DNA from: Pseudomonadota bacterium
GTDB taxonomy: Bacteria > Pseudomonadota > Alphaproteobacteria > Sphingomonadales > Sphingomonadaceae
Direction: 5' to 3'
DNA: 52,981 nucleotides
Assembly (NCBI GenBank): GCA_023417515.1
Contig: JAEZFL010000131.1
Span: forward strand, 1 to 52,981
In this document: positions 35,391 to 42,813 of the stretch, piece after piece
Numbering within the stretch: the stretch's first letter is position 1
Layout of the letters: each line of letters starts with the position of its first letter
The notes under the pieces: generated by a model
Told to the model about the DNA's origin: nothing
Database searches by the model: none
The model's input: only the letters and a program-made list of their open reading frames with translations
Position numbers and translations under genes: made by a program

Positions 35391-35414
35391 CCCCTCCCTG
35401 CGGACAGGGAGGGG
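35391..35414. terminator. Bidirectional terminator hairpin
   Basis: CCCCTCCCTG (35391-35400) and CAGGGAGGGG (35405-35414) form a 10-bp stem with a CGGA loop between convergent genes. It may derive from the CCCCTCC repeat family. Confidence 0.65.
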
Positions 35415-35421
35415 AGTCCCC

Positions 35422-36093
35422 CTAGAAGTCCACCTTGTCGTAGTGCGCCGGCGGGGTGATCACTTCCATCCGCTCGGCAAGGAGCGGGCGGAAGCTGGGG
35501 CGCGACTTCATGACGCCATACCAGTCCACCGTCTGCTTGTGGCCGCGCCAGTCGACCCCGCCGAGATAGTCGGCGACCGACAGGTGGGCGGCGGCGGCGA
35601 GGTCGGCCAGGGTCAGCAGCGGGCCGGCGAGCCAGCGACGATGGTCGAGCAGATAGTCGAGATAGTCGAGATGGGCGTTGCACGCCTTCATCGCCTCGCG
35701 AAGCACCTTGGTGTCGGGCGCCTCGCGCTTCACCAGCCGCTTCTTCATCCGCTCCTCGAGCAGAGGCCCGACGACGTCGTCGTAAAGCTGCTCGTCGAGC
35801 CAGGCGATGAGCCTTCGGATCTCGGCACGGTCGGTGGCCGGGCCGGGGATCATCGGCACGGCGTCGACCGTCTCCTCGAAATAGTCGCAGATCGCCCGGC
35901 TATCGATGAGGACGATGCCGCGGTCGCTCTCCACCATCACCGGCGTTCGCCCGGCCGGGTTCAGGTCGACGAACTCGTCGCGACGCTCCCACGGGGATTC
36001 GCGGACCAGTTCGAACGGGACGCCCTTCTCGGTCAGCATCAGCCGGACCTTGCGCGAGAAAGGGCAGAGCGGGAATTGAAAGAGCTGCCACAT
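35422..36093 (-). CDS. Glutathione S-transferase family protein
   Basis: A 223-residue protein with an N-terminal thioredoxin-fold GST domain (FQFPLCPFSRKVRLMLTEKG) and a helical C-terminal domain (LVKREAPDTKVLREAMKACN, LLTLADLAAAAHLSVADYLG). CPFS carries a possible catalytic Cys. Such proteins conjugate or reduce substrates with glutathione. The substrate is unknown. The ATG at 36093 has AAGGAAG upstream. A palindromic repeat separates it from the next gene. Confidence 0.87.
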   Translation of the reverse strand: MWQLFQFPLCPFSRKVRLMLTEKGVPFELVRESPWERRDEFVDLNPAGRTPVMVESDRGIVLIDSRAICDYFEETVDAVPMIPGPATDRAEIRRLIAWLDEQLYDDVVGPLLEERMKKRLVKREAPDTKVLREAMKACNAHLDYLDYLLDHRRWLAGPLLTLADLAAAAHLSVADYLGGVDWRGHKQTVDWYGVMKSRPSFRPLLAERMEVITPPAHYDKVDF

Positions 36094-36168
36094 TGCAGCT
36101 TCCTTTAGCCGACCGGCCGGCGGCGTCTACCGGCTGCGGGCCGCGGAAGCGAGGCGACTTGCCCCGAT

Positions 36169-36255
36169 CGTCATGCCGGATTGGGTCCGGCACCCACCTT
36201 CTTCTTCCGCTGAGTGGGAAAGGCAGGTGGACCCCGGATCAAGTCCGGGGTGACA
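36169..36255. repeat. Two-armed palindromic repeat, family A
   Basis: The left arm GCCGGATTGGGTCCGGC and right arm CCCCGGATCAAGTCCGGGG are enclosed by CGTCA and TGACAGG. The left arm has changes that keep the hairpin paired. Confidence 0.8.
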
Positions 36256-36266
36256 GGCAAGGGGTG

Positions 36267-36740
36267 CTATTGGTCGTCCCAATCGTCGGGATAATAATCC
36301 GGCCCCGGCCCGCGCGGCACGCTGCGCATGGCGCCCTCGATGCTTCGCGACATCTCCTCGATGCTGCGCTGGAGCTGCGGAGCGACGGTGGCGAAGGCGC
36401 CGACCATCTGCTCGAGCCCTTCGGCCGCGCCGTGCACTCCGGCGCGCACGCGCTGGTCGAAATAGGGGTCGTCGCGGCGGCCCATGTCGCCGAGCGTTCG
36501 GCCGGGGCGGCCATAGTCCGGGTTGCGGCGCTGCAGGTCGGCGGCGTCCATGATCGGGCCGACGTCGATGGTCATCAGGGCGCCGATCATCCGGTCCATC
36601 GCCACGCCCATGTCGCGGATCTCACCCGGGCTCGGCAGGGCGGCCCGGACGTCGCGCTCGTCGAACGGGCGCGGTTCGGGCTGGGCGGCGGCGGGCGCGG
36701 CGAGCAGGGCCGCGGCGGCAAGAGCGAAAGCAACGCGCAT
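36267..36740 (-). CDS. Exported hypothetical protein
   Basis: A 157-residue exported protein with a signal peptide (RVAFALAAAALLAAPAAAQ) and an acidic C-terminus rich in Asp and Tyr (PDYYPDDWDDQ). The middle part is helical and amphipathic (LEQMVGAFATVAPQLQRSIE). The ATG at 36740 has AGGAGG six bases upstream, which is strong support. I do not recognise the family. It lies 197 bases downstream of uppP on the same strand. Confidence 0.75.
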   Translation of the reverse strand: MRVAFALAAAALLAAPAAAQPEPRPFDERDVRAALPSPGEIRDMGVAMDRMIGALMTIDVGPIMDAADLQRRNPDYGRPGRTLGDMGRRDDPYFDQRVRAGVHGAAEGLEQMVGAFATVAPQLQRSIEEMSRSIEGAMRSVPRGPGPDYYPDDWDDQ

Positions 36741-36937
36741 AACAGGCCTCCTTGGCTGCGCAGTTGCTCCTAAATGCCTGAAACGGCTGGTCTGTTCAAT
36801 CGCCGGAAGGTCCGGCCGACGCGGTTGCCGCCCGTCCGGGCTCAGCGCGGCGGCGGCGGAGCGGGCGTCGCCTGCGGCGGAACCGGCGTCTCTCGGGGCG
36901 GTGCTGGCGGTGGCACTGGAATTGGCACCTGCTCCCG

Positions 36938-37744
36938 TCAGAGCGACAGCCAGGCAAGGGCGCCGAGGCCGGCGACGATCCGATACCAGGCGAAAGGCGC
37001 AAAGCCGTAGCGCGAGACGATCCCGATGAACGCCTTGATCACCACGACCGCGACCAGGAAGGAGACGGCGAAGCCGACGCCGATCAGGCCCCAGTCGACG
37101 CCCGCCGCGGCGATCTCGTCCATGTTGCGGGCGAGGACCACGGTGGTCGCGCCCATCATCGTCGGAACGGCGAGGAAGAAGCTGAACTCGGCCGCGGTGC
37201 GGCGCTCGACGCCGAGGGTGAGGGCGCCCATGATCGTCGCTCCCGAGCGGCTGACTCCGGGGATCATCGACAGGCACTGGAAGATGCCGATGCGAAGCGC
37301 GGTGCGCGCGGGCATCGCGGCGACTCCGGGCTCGATGTCCGCCGGCTTCACGTAGCGCTCGATCAGCAGGATCGCGATTCCGCCGAGGATGAGGGTGACG
37401 CAGACGACCTCGGCATTCTCGAGCAGCGCCTCGATATTGTCGATGAACAGGACGCCGAGCACCGCCGAGGGCAGGAAGCCCATCAGCACGTTGCGGACGA
37501 AGTGCCAGGATGTCGGCTCGGACCGGAACATGCCCGCGAGCACCGTCCAGAAGGTGCGCCAGTAGAGAACGATCACCGCGAGGATCGCGCCCAATTGGAT
37601 GACGACGTTGAACGTCGCCCAGTCGGCGGCATCGTAGCCGAGCAGCTCGGAGGCGAGGATCAGGTGGCCGGTGGAGGAGACCGGGATGAACTCGGTCAAG
37701 CCTTCGACGATGCCGAGGATGATGGCGGTAAGCAGGACACTCAT
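36938..37744 (-). CDS. uppP: Undecaprenyl-diphosphatase
   Basis: Integral membrane phosphatase (UppP/BacA) that recycles undecaprenyl pyrophosphate for wall synthesis and confers bacitracin tolerance, 268 residues. Catalytic motifs are EGLTEFIPVSSTGHLILAS near the N-terminus and PGVSRSGATIMGAL in the middle; about eight hydrophobic spans are visible. The length is standard. It is transcribed away from the gene at 37891. Confidence 0.95.
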   Translation of the reverse strand: MSVLLTAIILGIVEGLTEFIPVSSTGHLILASELLGYDAADWATFNVVIQLGAILAVIVLYWRTFWTVLAGMFRSEPTSWHFVRNVLMGFLPSAVLGVLFIDNIEALLENAEVVCVTLILGGIAILLIERYVKPADIEPGVAAMPARTALRIGIFQCLSMIPGVSRSGATIMGALTLGVERRTAAEFSFFLAVPTMMGATTVVLARNMDEIAAAGVDWGLIGVGFAVSFLVAVVVIKAFIGIVSRYGFAPFAWYRIVAGLGALAWLSL

Positions 37745-37890
37745 GGAGCGCGGCCTCTAGCGGCGGCGGGCGGCGAGGGTCCAGCGATTTCCTGAATTTC
37801 GCCGGGCGCGTTTACGGGTCGCAAAGGGTTGGCGCGTACCTCCGGTGGTTGGGGACCAAGCGTTCAATTGTTTTGCGGAGTAGGGGGCTC

Positions 37891-39096
37891 ATGCTCAAGC
37901 GCGTACCGGCCAGGTCTTTGCGGCTCGGGATGTTCATTCATGCGCCCGACGGCTCCTGGATGGACCATCCGGACTGGAAGACCCAGTTCCTGCTCACCGA
38001 CCCCGGCGAGCTCGAGCGGCTGCGCGAAGGCAAGGCCGTGTTCATCATCGACACCGACAAGGGCGCCGACGCGCTGCTCGGCGCCGAGCCGCGCCGCGGC
38101 GGCTTCGGCAAGCGCCAGGTGCCGGTCGCCGCGTGCAGCGCCGAGGAGGAGTTCGGCCGGGTCGAGGCGATCACCAAGCGCGCCGGCAAGAGCGTCGGCG
38201 AGATCTTGAAGCAGGCGCGGCTCGGCAAGGCGGTCGACGTCGCGCAGACCGTTCCGGTGATCGAGGACATCACCAGCTCGATCGACCGCAACGCGTCGGC
38301 GCTGGTCAGCTTCGTCCGGCTGAAGGAAGCCGACGAATATACCTATCTTCATTCGGTCGCGGTCTGCGCGCTGATGATCAATCTCGGCCGCCAGCTGCTG
38401 TTCGACGATTCGGAGATCGGCGAGCTGGCGACCGCAGGGCTGCTCATGCACGTCGGCAAGACCGCATTGCCGGTCGAGCTGCTGACCAAACCGTCCAGCC
38501 TGACGGCCCAGGAGATGGCGCTGGTCCGCCAGCACCCGATCCGCGGCCACGAGATATTGAGCCGCGCCAAGGGCGTGTCCGACGTGGTCCTCGATGTCTG
38601 CAAGCACCACCACGAGCAGATTGACGGGCACGGCTATCCCTATGGCCTGCGCGGCGACTCGATCAGCCTCCACGCGCGCATGGCGGCGGTCTGCAACGTC
38701 TACGACGCGAGGACCTCCAACCGCCCCTACAAGCAGGCGGAGGAACCGGCCGAGGTCCTGTCGGACATGTTCAAGGCGAAGCACCAGTTCGACGAATCGG
38801 TGCTGTCGGCCTTCATCCGGAGCGTCGGAATCTATCCGATCGGCAGCCTCGTGAGGCTGAAGTCGGGCCGCCTCGCGGTGGTCGTCGAGCAGAACGAGGA
38901 GAATCTCACCAGGCCGCTGGTGCGAGTCTTCTACTCGGTGGTGAAGCGTGCCGGCCTGCCCTATCAGGACATCGACCTCGCCACCGACGGCGGCGACGAG
39001 ATCCTGTCGCGCGAGCGCCCCGAGCGCTGGGGATTCAACGGCTGGGACCGCCTGTGGCCCCAGATCCTGCGCGGATCGAACCTACAGGCGGCCTGA
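37891..39096 (+). CDS. HD-GYP-like protein with altered HD motif
   Basis: A 401-residue protein with an N-terminal DUF3391 domain (about 1-130) and an HD-GYP domain (about 135-320). The GYP part is complete: HHHEQIDGHGYP (239-250), then AVCNVYDARTSNRPY. The HD pair is not: where the family has LLHDIGK, this one reads LLMHVGK, so residues 186-187 are Met-His. HD-GYP enzymes degrade cyclic di-GMP. With this change, activity may be lost or the metal site altered. ATG at 37891 is chosen because DUF3391 begins there. Confidence 0.85.
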   Translation: MLKRVPARSLRLGMFIHAPDGSWMDHPDWKTQFLLTDPGELERLREGKAVFIIDTDKGADALLGAEPRRGGFGKRQVPVAACSAEEEFGRVEAITKRAGKSVGEILKQARLGKAVDVAQTVPVIEDITSSIDRNASALVSFVRLKEADEYTYLHSVAVCALMINLGRQLLFDDSEIGELATAGLLMHVGKTALPVELLTKPSSLTAQEMALVRQHPIRGHEILSRAKGVSDVVLDVCKHHHEQIDGHGYPYGLRGDSISLHARMAAVCNVYDARTSNRPYKQAEEPAEVLSDMFKAKHQFDESVLSAFIRSVGIYPIGSLVRLKSGRLAVVVEQNEENLTRPLVRVFYSVVKRAGLPYQDIDLATDGGDEILSRERPERWGFNGWDRLWPQILRGSNLQAA

Positions 39097-39100
39097 CGGC

Positions 39101-40051
39101 TCAGTAAGGCTGCTTCACCGCGAAGCGGCCGCCCTTGCGATACTGCATCAACCAGGTCTCGGCGAGCGCGCCGAGCGGCTCGGGGCGGATGCCGAACGCG
39201 TCGAAGCCGGGCAGGTCGCCGCTGGCGACGTTCGGCCGCTGAAGCATCTTCCACTGGTCGCTGGTGATCGGCGCGCCCGGCAGCCAGCCGGTCAGCGCAG
39301 CCATCATCCCGGCGACCCCGTCCGGCACCGGAACCATCATCTTGCCGGCGCGGCCGGTGGCGTCGCAGATCATCCGGTTGAGCTCGATCATGGTGACCAC
39401 GTGCGGGCCGGCGAGCTCGTAGGTCTTGCCGCCATGCTGCTCGGGATCGAGCGCGGCGGCCGAGATCGCCCGGCCGAGATCGGCGACGTAGACCGGCTGG
39501 AATTGCGCGTTCGGCGCGATCACCGGAAGCACGGGCAGCCGCCGCGCCAGCGACGCGAAGCGGTTGGTGAAATTGTCCTCGGGCCCGAACACCACCGACG
39601 GTCGGACGATCGTGGCGCCCGGGAAGGCCGCGCGCACCGCCGCCTCGCCCTGGCCCTTGGAGCGGCCGTAGCGGCTGTCGCTGTCCGTGGACGCGCCGAT
39701 CGCCGAGACATGGACCAGCGAGCGCGCCCCGGCGGCGGCCGCGCCCTCGGCGACGTTGCCGGCGCCGTCGACATGGAATCCCTGGAAGTCGCCCTTCAAT
39801 ATGCCGACCAGGTTGATCACCGCGCTTGCGCCGGCGACGGCGCGCTCGACGCTCTCGCGCTTGCGGATGTCGGCCGGGACGAACTGGAACTGGCCAACCC
39901 AGCCGAGCGGCTGGAGGAAGTAAGCGCGGCCGGGATCGCGCTCGGCGATTCGGATTCGCCACCCGCTCTTGACCAGGTGCTGGATGACGTAGCGGCCAAT
40001 GAAGCCGCCTCCGCCGAACACGGTGACGAGGCTTTCGGAGCGATCGATCAT
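39101..40051 (-). CDS. NAD(P)-binding SDR-like protein (NDUFA9 family)
   Basis: An atypical short-chain dehydrogenase/NDUFA9-like protein of 316 residues. The nucleotide loop is VTVFGGGGFIGRYVI, and a Tyr-x3-Lys-like pair is in SDSRYGRSKGQGE. In mitochondria and some alphaproteobacteria this family is a supernumerary subunit of complex I. A role in complex I here is inferred from family, and no nuo genes are in the window. Its stop is four bases from the stop of the HD-GYP-like gene; they are convergent. Confidence 0.85.
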   Translation of the reverse strand: MIDRSESLVTVFGGGGFIGRYVIQHLVKSGWRIRIAERDPGRAYFLQPLGWVGQFQFVPADIRKRESVERAVAGASAVINLVGILKGDFQGFHVDGAGNVAEGAAAAGARSLVHVSAIGASTDSDSRYGRSKGQGEAAVRAAFPGATIVRPSVVFGPEDNFTNRFASLARRLPVLPVIAPNAQFQPVYVADLGRAISAAALDPEQHGGKTYELAGPHVVTMIELNRMICDATGRAGKMMVPVPDGVAGMMAALTGWLPGAPITSDQWKMLQRPNVASGDLPGFDAFGIRPEPLGALAETWLMQYRKGGRFAVKQPY

Positions 40052-40163
40052 GCGGGCGCATTGGCCCGCTCGCGCCGGGAAGGCAAGCCGGTGAGCGGGT
40101 GCCGTTGACTTTACTTTTCGCCGCCCCTAACTCGCGCCGCCTACCGACTGTTCTCGACCCCGT

Positions 40164-40250
40164 GCCCAGGTGGCGGAATTGGTAGACGCACCAGCTTCAG
40201 GTGCTGGCGCTCGCAAGGGCGTGGAGGTTCGAGTCCTCTCCTGGGCACCA
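40164..40250 (+). tRNA. tRNA-Leu(CAG)
   Basis: An 87-base tRNA with encoded CCA. The acceptor stem GCCCAGG/CCTGGGC, anticodon stem CCAGC/GCTGG with loop TTCAGGT (anticodon CAG), a long variable arm and the T arm GGAGG/CCTCT are all visible. The long variable arm fits the leucine class. Confidence 0.97.
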
Positions 40251-40287
40251 TTTTCGGGCGTGCGGCGGAATCGCCGGATTCGCGAGG

Positions 40288-40746
40288 CTAGCGGCGGCGC
40301 GGCCGGATCAGCAGCCGCAGGCCGGCGCCGAACACCAGGGCTGCGACGAGCAAGGCGGGAAGCGGTCTTTCCTCGACTTCGTCGGGAATAGCGGGCGCGC
40401 TCGCTGGTGCCGCGCCGCGCCGGAGGCGCCAGCGTCGCGGCGCCGTGTCGACCAGCGCGCGACTCCACGACAGGAAGCCGTCCCGGGTCGCCGGCAACTG
40501 GCTGCGCGGCCGGGTTTCGCCGAGCGCGACGGGCAGCAATCCGGCGAAGTCGGCCGGGAGGGAATGGCTGTGGCGACTGCCCGATTTCCACGCCACGACA
40601 TGGCCCTCCGGAACGTCCTGCCAGGCGCCCTTGCCGGTGCGGATCAGGTCGGCTCGGCAATGGCTGCAGCGGCCGAAGAAGAAGCCGGAATTGTAGACCG
40701 GATTCCCGGCGCCGACGTGGCCGGCAATCCTGCACTTGAGCTTCAT
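40288..40746 (-). CDS. Hypothetical protein with Cys/His cluster and C-terminal membrane anchor
   Basis: A 152-residue protein I do not recognise. The N-terminus holds a possible zinc site: Cys5 and His10, then CSHC at about 27-30. A hydrophobic segment near the C-terminus (LPALLVAALVFGAGLRLLI) followed by RPRRR could be a tail anchor. Its ATG overlaps the stop of the MraZ-like gene (ATGA), so they are translated together. Function unknown. Confidence 0.6.
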   Translation of the reverse strand: MKLKCRIAGHVGAGNPVYNSGFFFGRCSHCRADLIRTGKGAWQDVPEGHVVAWKSGSRHSHSLPADFAGLLPVALGETRPRSQLPATRDGFLSWSRALVDTAPRRWRLRRGAAPASAPAIPDEVEERPLPALLVAALVFGAGLRLLIRPRRR

Positions 40747-41243
40747 GCCGCCAACATCCCTTCTTCCGGCGCCGCCGCCTGGCCGCGCAGGTCGGCGAGC
40801 TCGCGGACCAGCGGATCGGCCGCGTCGCGGGCCACGCGGGGGCTCCAGATCTCGAAGCTGCCGCCGACGCCGACGACCAGGGCGGCCCGCTTGATCATCG
40901 CCTTTCGGCGCAGCAGCGGCGGCAGGAGGATGCTGTTGTCCTCGAGAATCGCTCCCGGCTCGACGAAGCCGAAGGCGCGGCGCAGGCGCGAATGGTGATC
41001 TGCGGCGGTGCGGCCGGCCGCCTCGTCGCTGAGCCGACGACGCTCGATCTCGGCGAAAAGCGCCCGGTGATAGCTTTCGTCATAAGCGTGGAGGCAGGAG
41101 TCGCGCTCGTGGACCCCGAAGCAGATTCGGCGCGCCGACCCGCGCCGCGCAAGCACTTCGGTAACGAAAGCGGGGAGGATCATGCGCCCGTCATGATCGA
41201 CGGAAGTCATCGCCCTGCCGCCAAACAGGAACTGCTCGTACAT
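40743..41243 (-). CDS. MraZ-like regulator outside the division cluster
   Basis: A 166-residue protein with two AbrB/MraZ-type repeats. The first has TSVDHDGRMILPAFVTEVL, which fits the D-x-x-GR-x-x-(L/I)P MraZ signature. The second has EDNSILLPPLLRRKAMIKRA, then VVGVGGSFEIWSP, as in MraZ. MraZ regulates the mra/dcw division cluster, but no mraW, ftsL or mur gene is adjacent; the partner is an unknown small protein. It is divergent from the receiver-LuxR gene, with DnaA boxes between. Confidence 0.78.
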   Translation of the reverse strand: MYEQFLFGGRAMTSVDHDGRMILPAFVTEVLARRGSARRICFGVHERDSCLHAYDESYHRALFAEIERRRLSDEAAGRTAADHHSRLRRAFGFVEPGAILEDNSILLPPLLRRKAMIKRAALVVGVGGSFEIWSPRVARDAADPLVRELADLRGQAAAPEEGMLAA

Positions 41244-41529
41244 TTATTTGCCCAGTGATGGAGCGCCCTACCGGGGCCGCTCCGCCGCCCAATCGATATG
41301 GTTAAAATATCGTTAACGGCAGGACCGCATCAGATGGGGAATCTACTAGCGTAGTAATCGCGTAGCCGGTGCTGCGGCCGACGGAACGCAGCGGCCACGG
41401 TGCGCGGGCGGCTCGGCCCGGTTTCGTAACGGAGATCAACAGTATTTTTCGCAGGTTGTGGATAAGTCTTTATTCACAGACATTTGCGGTCGCGGCCACG
41501 GTGTTGTGCGGCCGCGCGGGGAGTTGCGT
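41244..41529. promoter_or_regulatory. Divergent regulatory region with inverted repeat
   Basis: This 286-base region separates the MraZ-like gene from the receiver-LuxR gene and is more AT-rich than its surroundings (GGTTAAAATATCGTTAACGG near 41300). It contains an inverted repeat TACTA-GCG-TAGTA (41345-41357), a GAATC (GANTC) site at 41339-41343 and the DnaA boxes listed separately. No RNA gene is evident. Confidence 0.45.
41457..41478. promoter_or_regulatory. Two convergent DnaA boxes
   Basis: TGTGGATAA (41457-41465) is the reverse complement of the perfect DnaA box TTATCCACA. TTATTCACA (41470-41478) also fits the TTATNCACA consensus. They face each other with a four-base gap, 52 bases before the receiver-LuxR start codon. 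DnaA bound here could control that gene. Confidence 0.65.
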
Positions 41530-42240
41530 ATGTCCCACCATCGCACAGTCTATATCGTCGGCGGCGACAGCGGCGACCGTAAAGCGCTCGTCGCCCATCT
41601 TTCGGCCATCGGCGCCGAAGCCTGGCCGCTCGCCGGTGGCGCCGAGCTGATCGCCGTCGTCGACCGGCTCGCGCCGGGCTGCGTGCTGCTCGACTTCACC
41701 AATTGCCTGCTGGCGATGAGCACGCTCGACGCGCTCGTCAGCCAAGTGCCGGGCTGGCCGGTGATCGGCCTCGGCCATGCCGGCAGCCTCGCCATCGCAG
41801 TCGACGCGATGAAGCGCGGCGCCGCCGATTTCCTGTGCAAGCCGGCGAGCCAGGCCCAGATCGGCGCGGCGCTCGCGCCGCTGTGGGGCAAGCTTCAGCG
41901 CGCGGTCGAGGCGGACGAGTCGCGGCGCTTCGCCCGGGACAGGGTCACCCGGCTCACCACCCGCGAATTCGATGTTCTGCTCGCTCTGGTCGGGGGCAAG
42001 GCCAATAAGTGCGCCGCGCACCAGCTCGGCATCAGCGTGCGCACGGTCGAGATGCACCGCGCCCGGATCATGGCCAAGCTCGGCGTTCGGAGCCTGTCGG
42101 AAGCGACCTTGCTGATGACCGGGGCAGGGCTCGATCTGTCCGGGGTGCTGGGCTCTCGGCCGGAACGGGGGCGAGCGTCGGACCTGGGTCTTGTGGCGCG
42201 GCGAACCCCCGATCTGGGGCTTCGCGCCATCGCCTCCTGA
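41530..42240 (+). CDS. Atypical receiver-LuxR regulator (FixJ-like, pseudo-receiver)
   Basis: A 236-residue regulator with an N-terminal receiver-like domain (about 6-120) and a LuxR-type HTH at about 140-200 (LTTREFDVLLALVGGKANK, then LGISVRTVEMHRARIMAKLG). The acceptor Asp is kept in CVLLDFTN and the Lys in LCKPAS. The acidic pair that binds magnesium is replaced by Gly-Gly (VYIVGGDSGD), and the switch Thr is missing (IGLGHAGS). Phosphorylation in the usual way is unlikely. ATG at 41530 has GGGGAG six bases upstream. Confidence 0.82.
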   Translation: MSHHRTVYIVGGDSGDRKALVAHLSAIGAEAWPLAGGAELIAVVDRLAPGCVLLDFTNCLLAMSTLDALVSQVPGWPVIGLGHAGSLAIAVDAMKRGAADFLCKPASQAQIGAALAPLWGKLQRAVEADESRRFARDRVTRLTTREFDVLLALVGGKANKCAAHQLGISVRTVEMHRARIMAKLGVRSLSEATLLMTGAGLDLSGVLGSRPERGRASDLGLVARRTPDLGLRAIAS

Positions 42241-42253
42241 CGCCCCGAACGGC

Positions 42254-42673
42254 TCAGGGCGCGTGGTTGCGCCACCACTCCTCGGCCGCCTTGGTCTCGG
42301 CGCGCTCCATGTCCTCGCCGGTGATCCGGTGGAGCTCGAGCACCACGTCCATCGCCAGCGGATCGTCGAACTGGAGGCCGTAAAAGCTGCCGTCGGTCCA
42401 CACGATCCGGCAGAAATGGTCGATATGCTCGCCCTGGAGAACGCCTTCCTTGCCGACCTGGAGCGCCTGGTCGCACTGGATGAGGGCGCCGGTACAGGAC
42501 AGGTTCTTGATGCCGATCCGGTAGGTTCCGGTCAGCGAGTGGAAGATGCCGTCGACGACGACCCGGCGGCGCGGGCTGCGCGTCGCGCTGCTCTCCCGGA
42601 CTGCCTTGGGCCGGTCGTTGGGCGAGGCGGATCGATTGACCTTGAATCGGACCTTTTCCATCTCCCTGCGCAT
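42254..42673 (-). CDS. PilZ-domain protein
   Basis: A 139-residue protein with a PilZ domain, which commonly binds cyclic di-GMP. The RxxxR-like element is in SPRRRVVVDG, and NLSCTGALIQC matches the (D/N)xSxxG motif. A disordered, basic N-terminus precedes it. The convergent gene at 41530 ends 13 bases away. The start is uncertain: I use the ATG at 42673; a Met four codons later is possible. Confidence 0.82.
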   Translation of the reverse strand: MRREMEKVRFKVNRSASPNDRPKAVRESSATRSPRRRVVVDGIFHSLTGTYRIGIKNLSCTGALIQCDQALQVGKEGVLQGEHIDHFCRIVWTDGSFYGLQFDDPLAMDVVLELHRITGEDMERAETKAAEEWWRNHAP

Positions 42674-42813
42674 AGCGAAACAAGGTTAACCGCCGGCTAA
42701 GCCGCTGATCGCATTACCGCCAACATGGACGAGCGTCGGCTCTTGTTGCGGCGCAGCATCGTTGTTATGTGGCGCGCCCGCAACCCGCGCCCTCCAAATC
42801 GAGTTATATCCGC

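Noticed and set aside
36842..36928. 28-residue Pro-rich open frame downstream of uppP starting at GTG with GGGAG nearby
   Set aside because: Spacing to the GGGAG is too short and the composition is simple; likely chance in GC-rich DNA, though a low-level peptide cannot be excluded.
41244..41529. Chromosome replication origin at the DnaA boxes
   Set aside because: Only two boxes and no DnaA cluster or AT-rich unwinding region of usual size; no dnaA, parAB or gidAB nearby.
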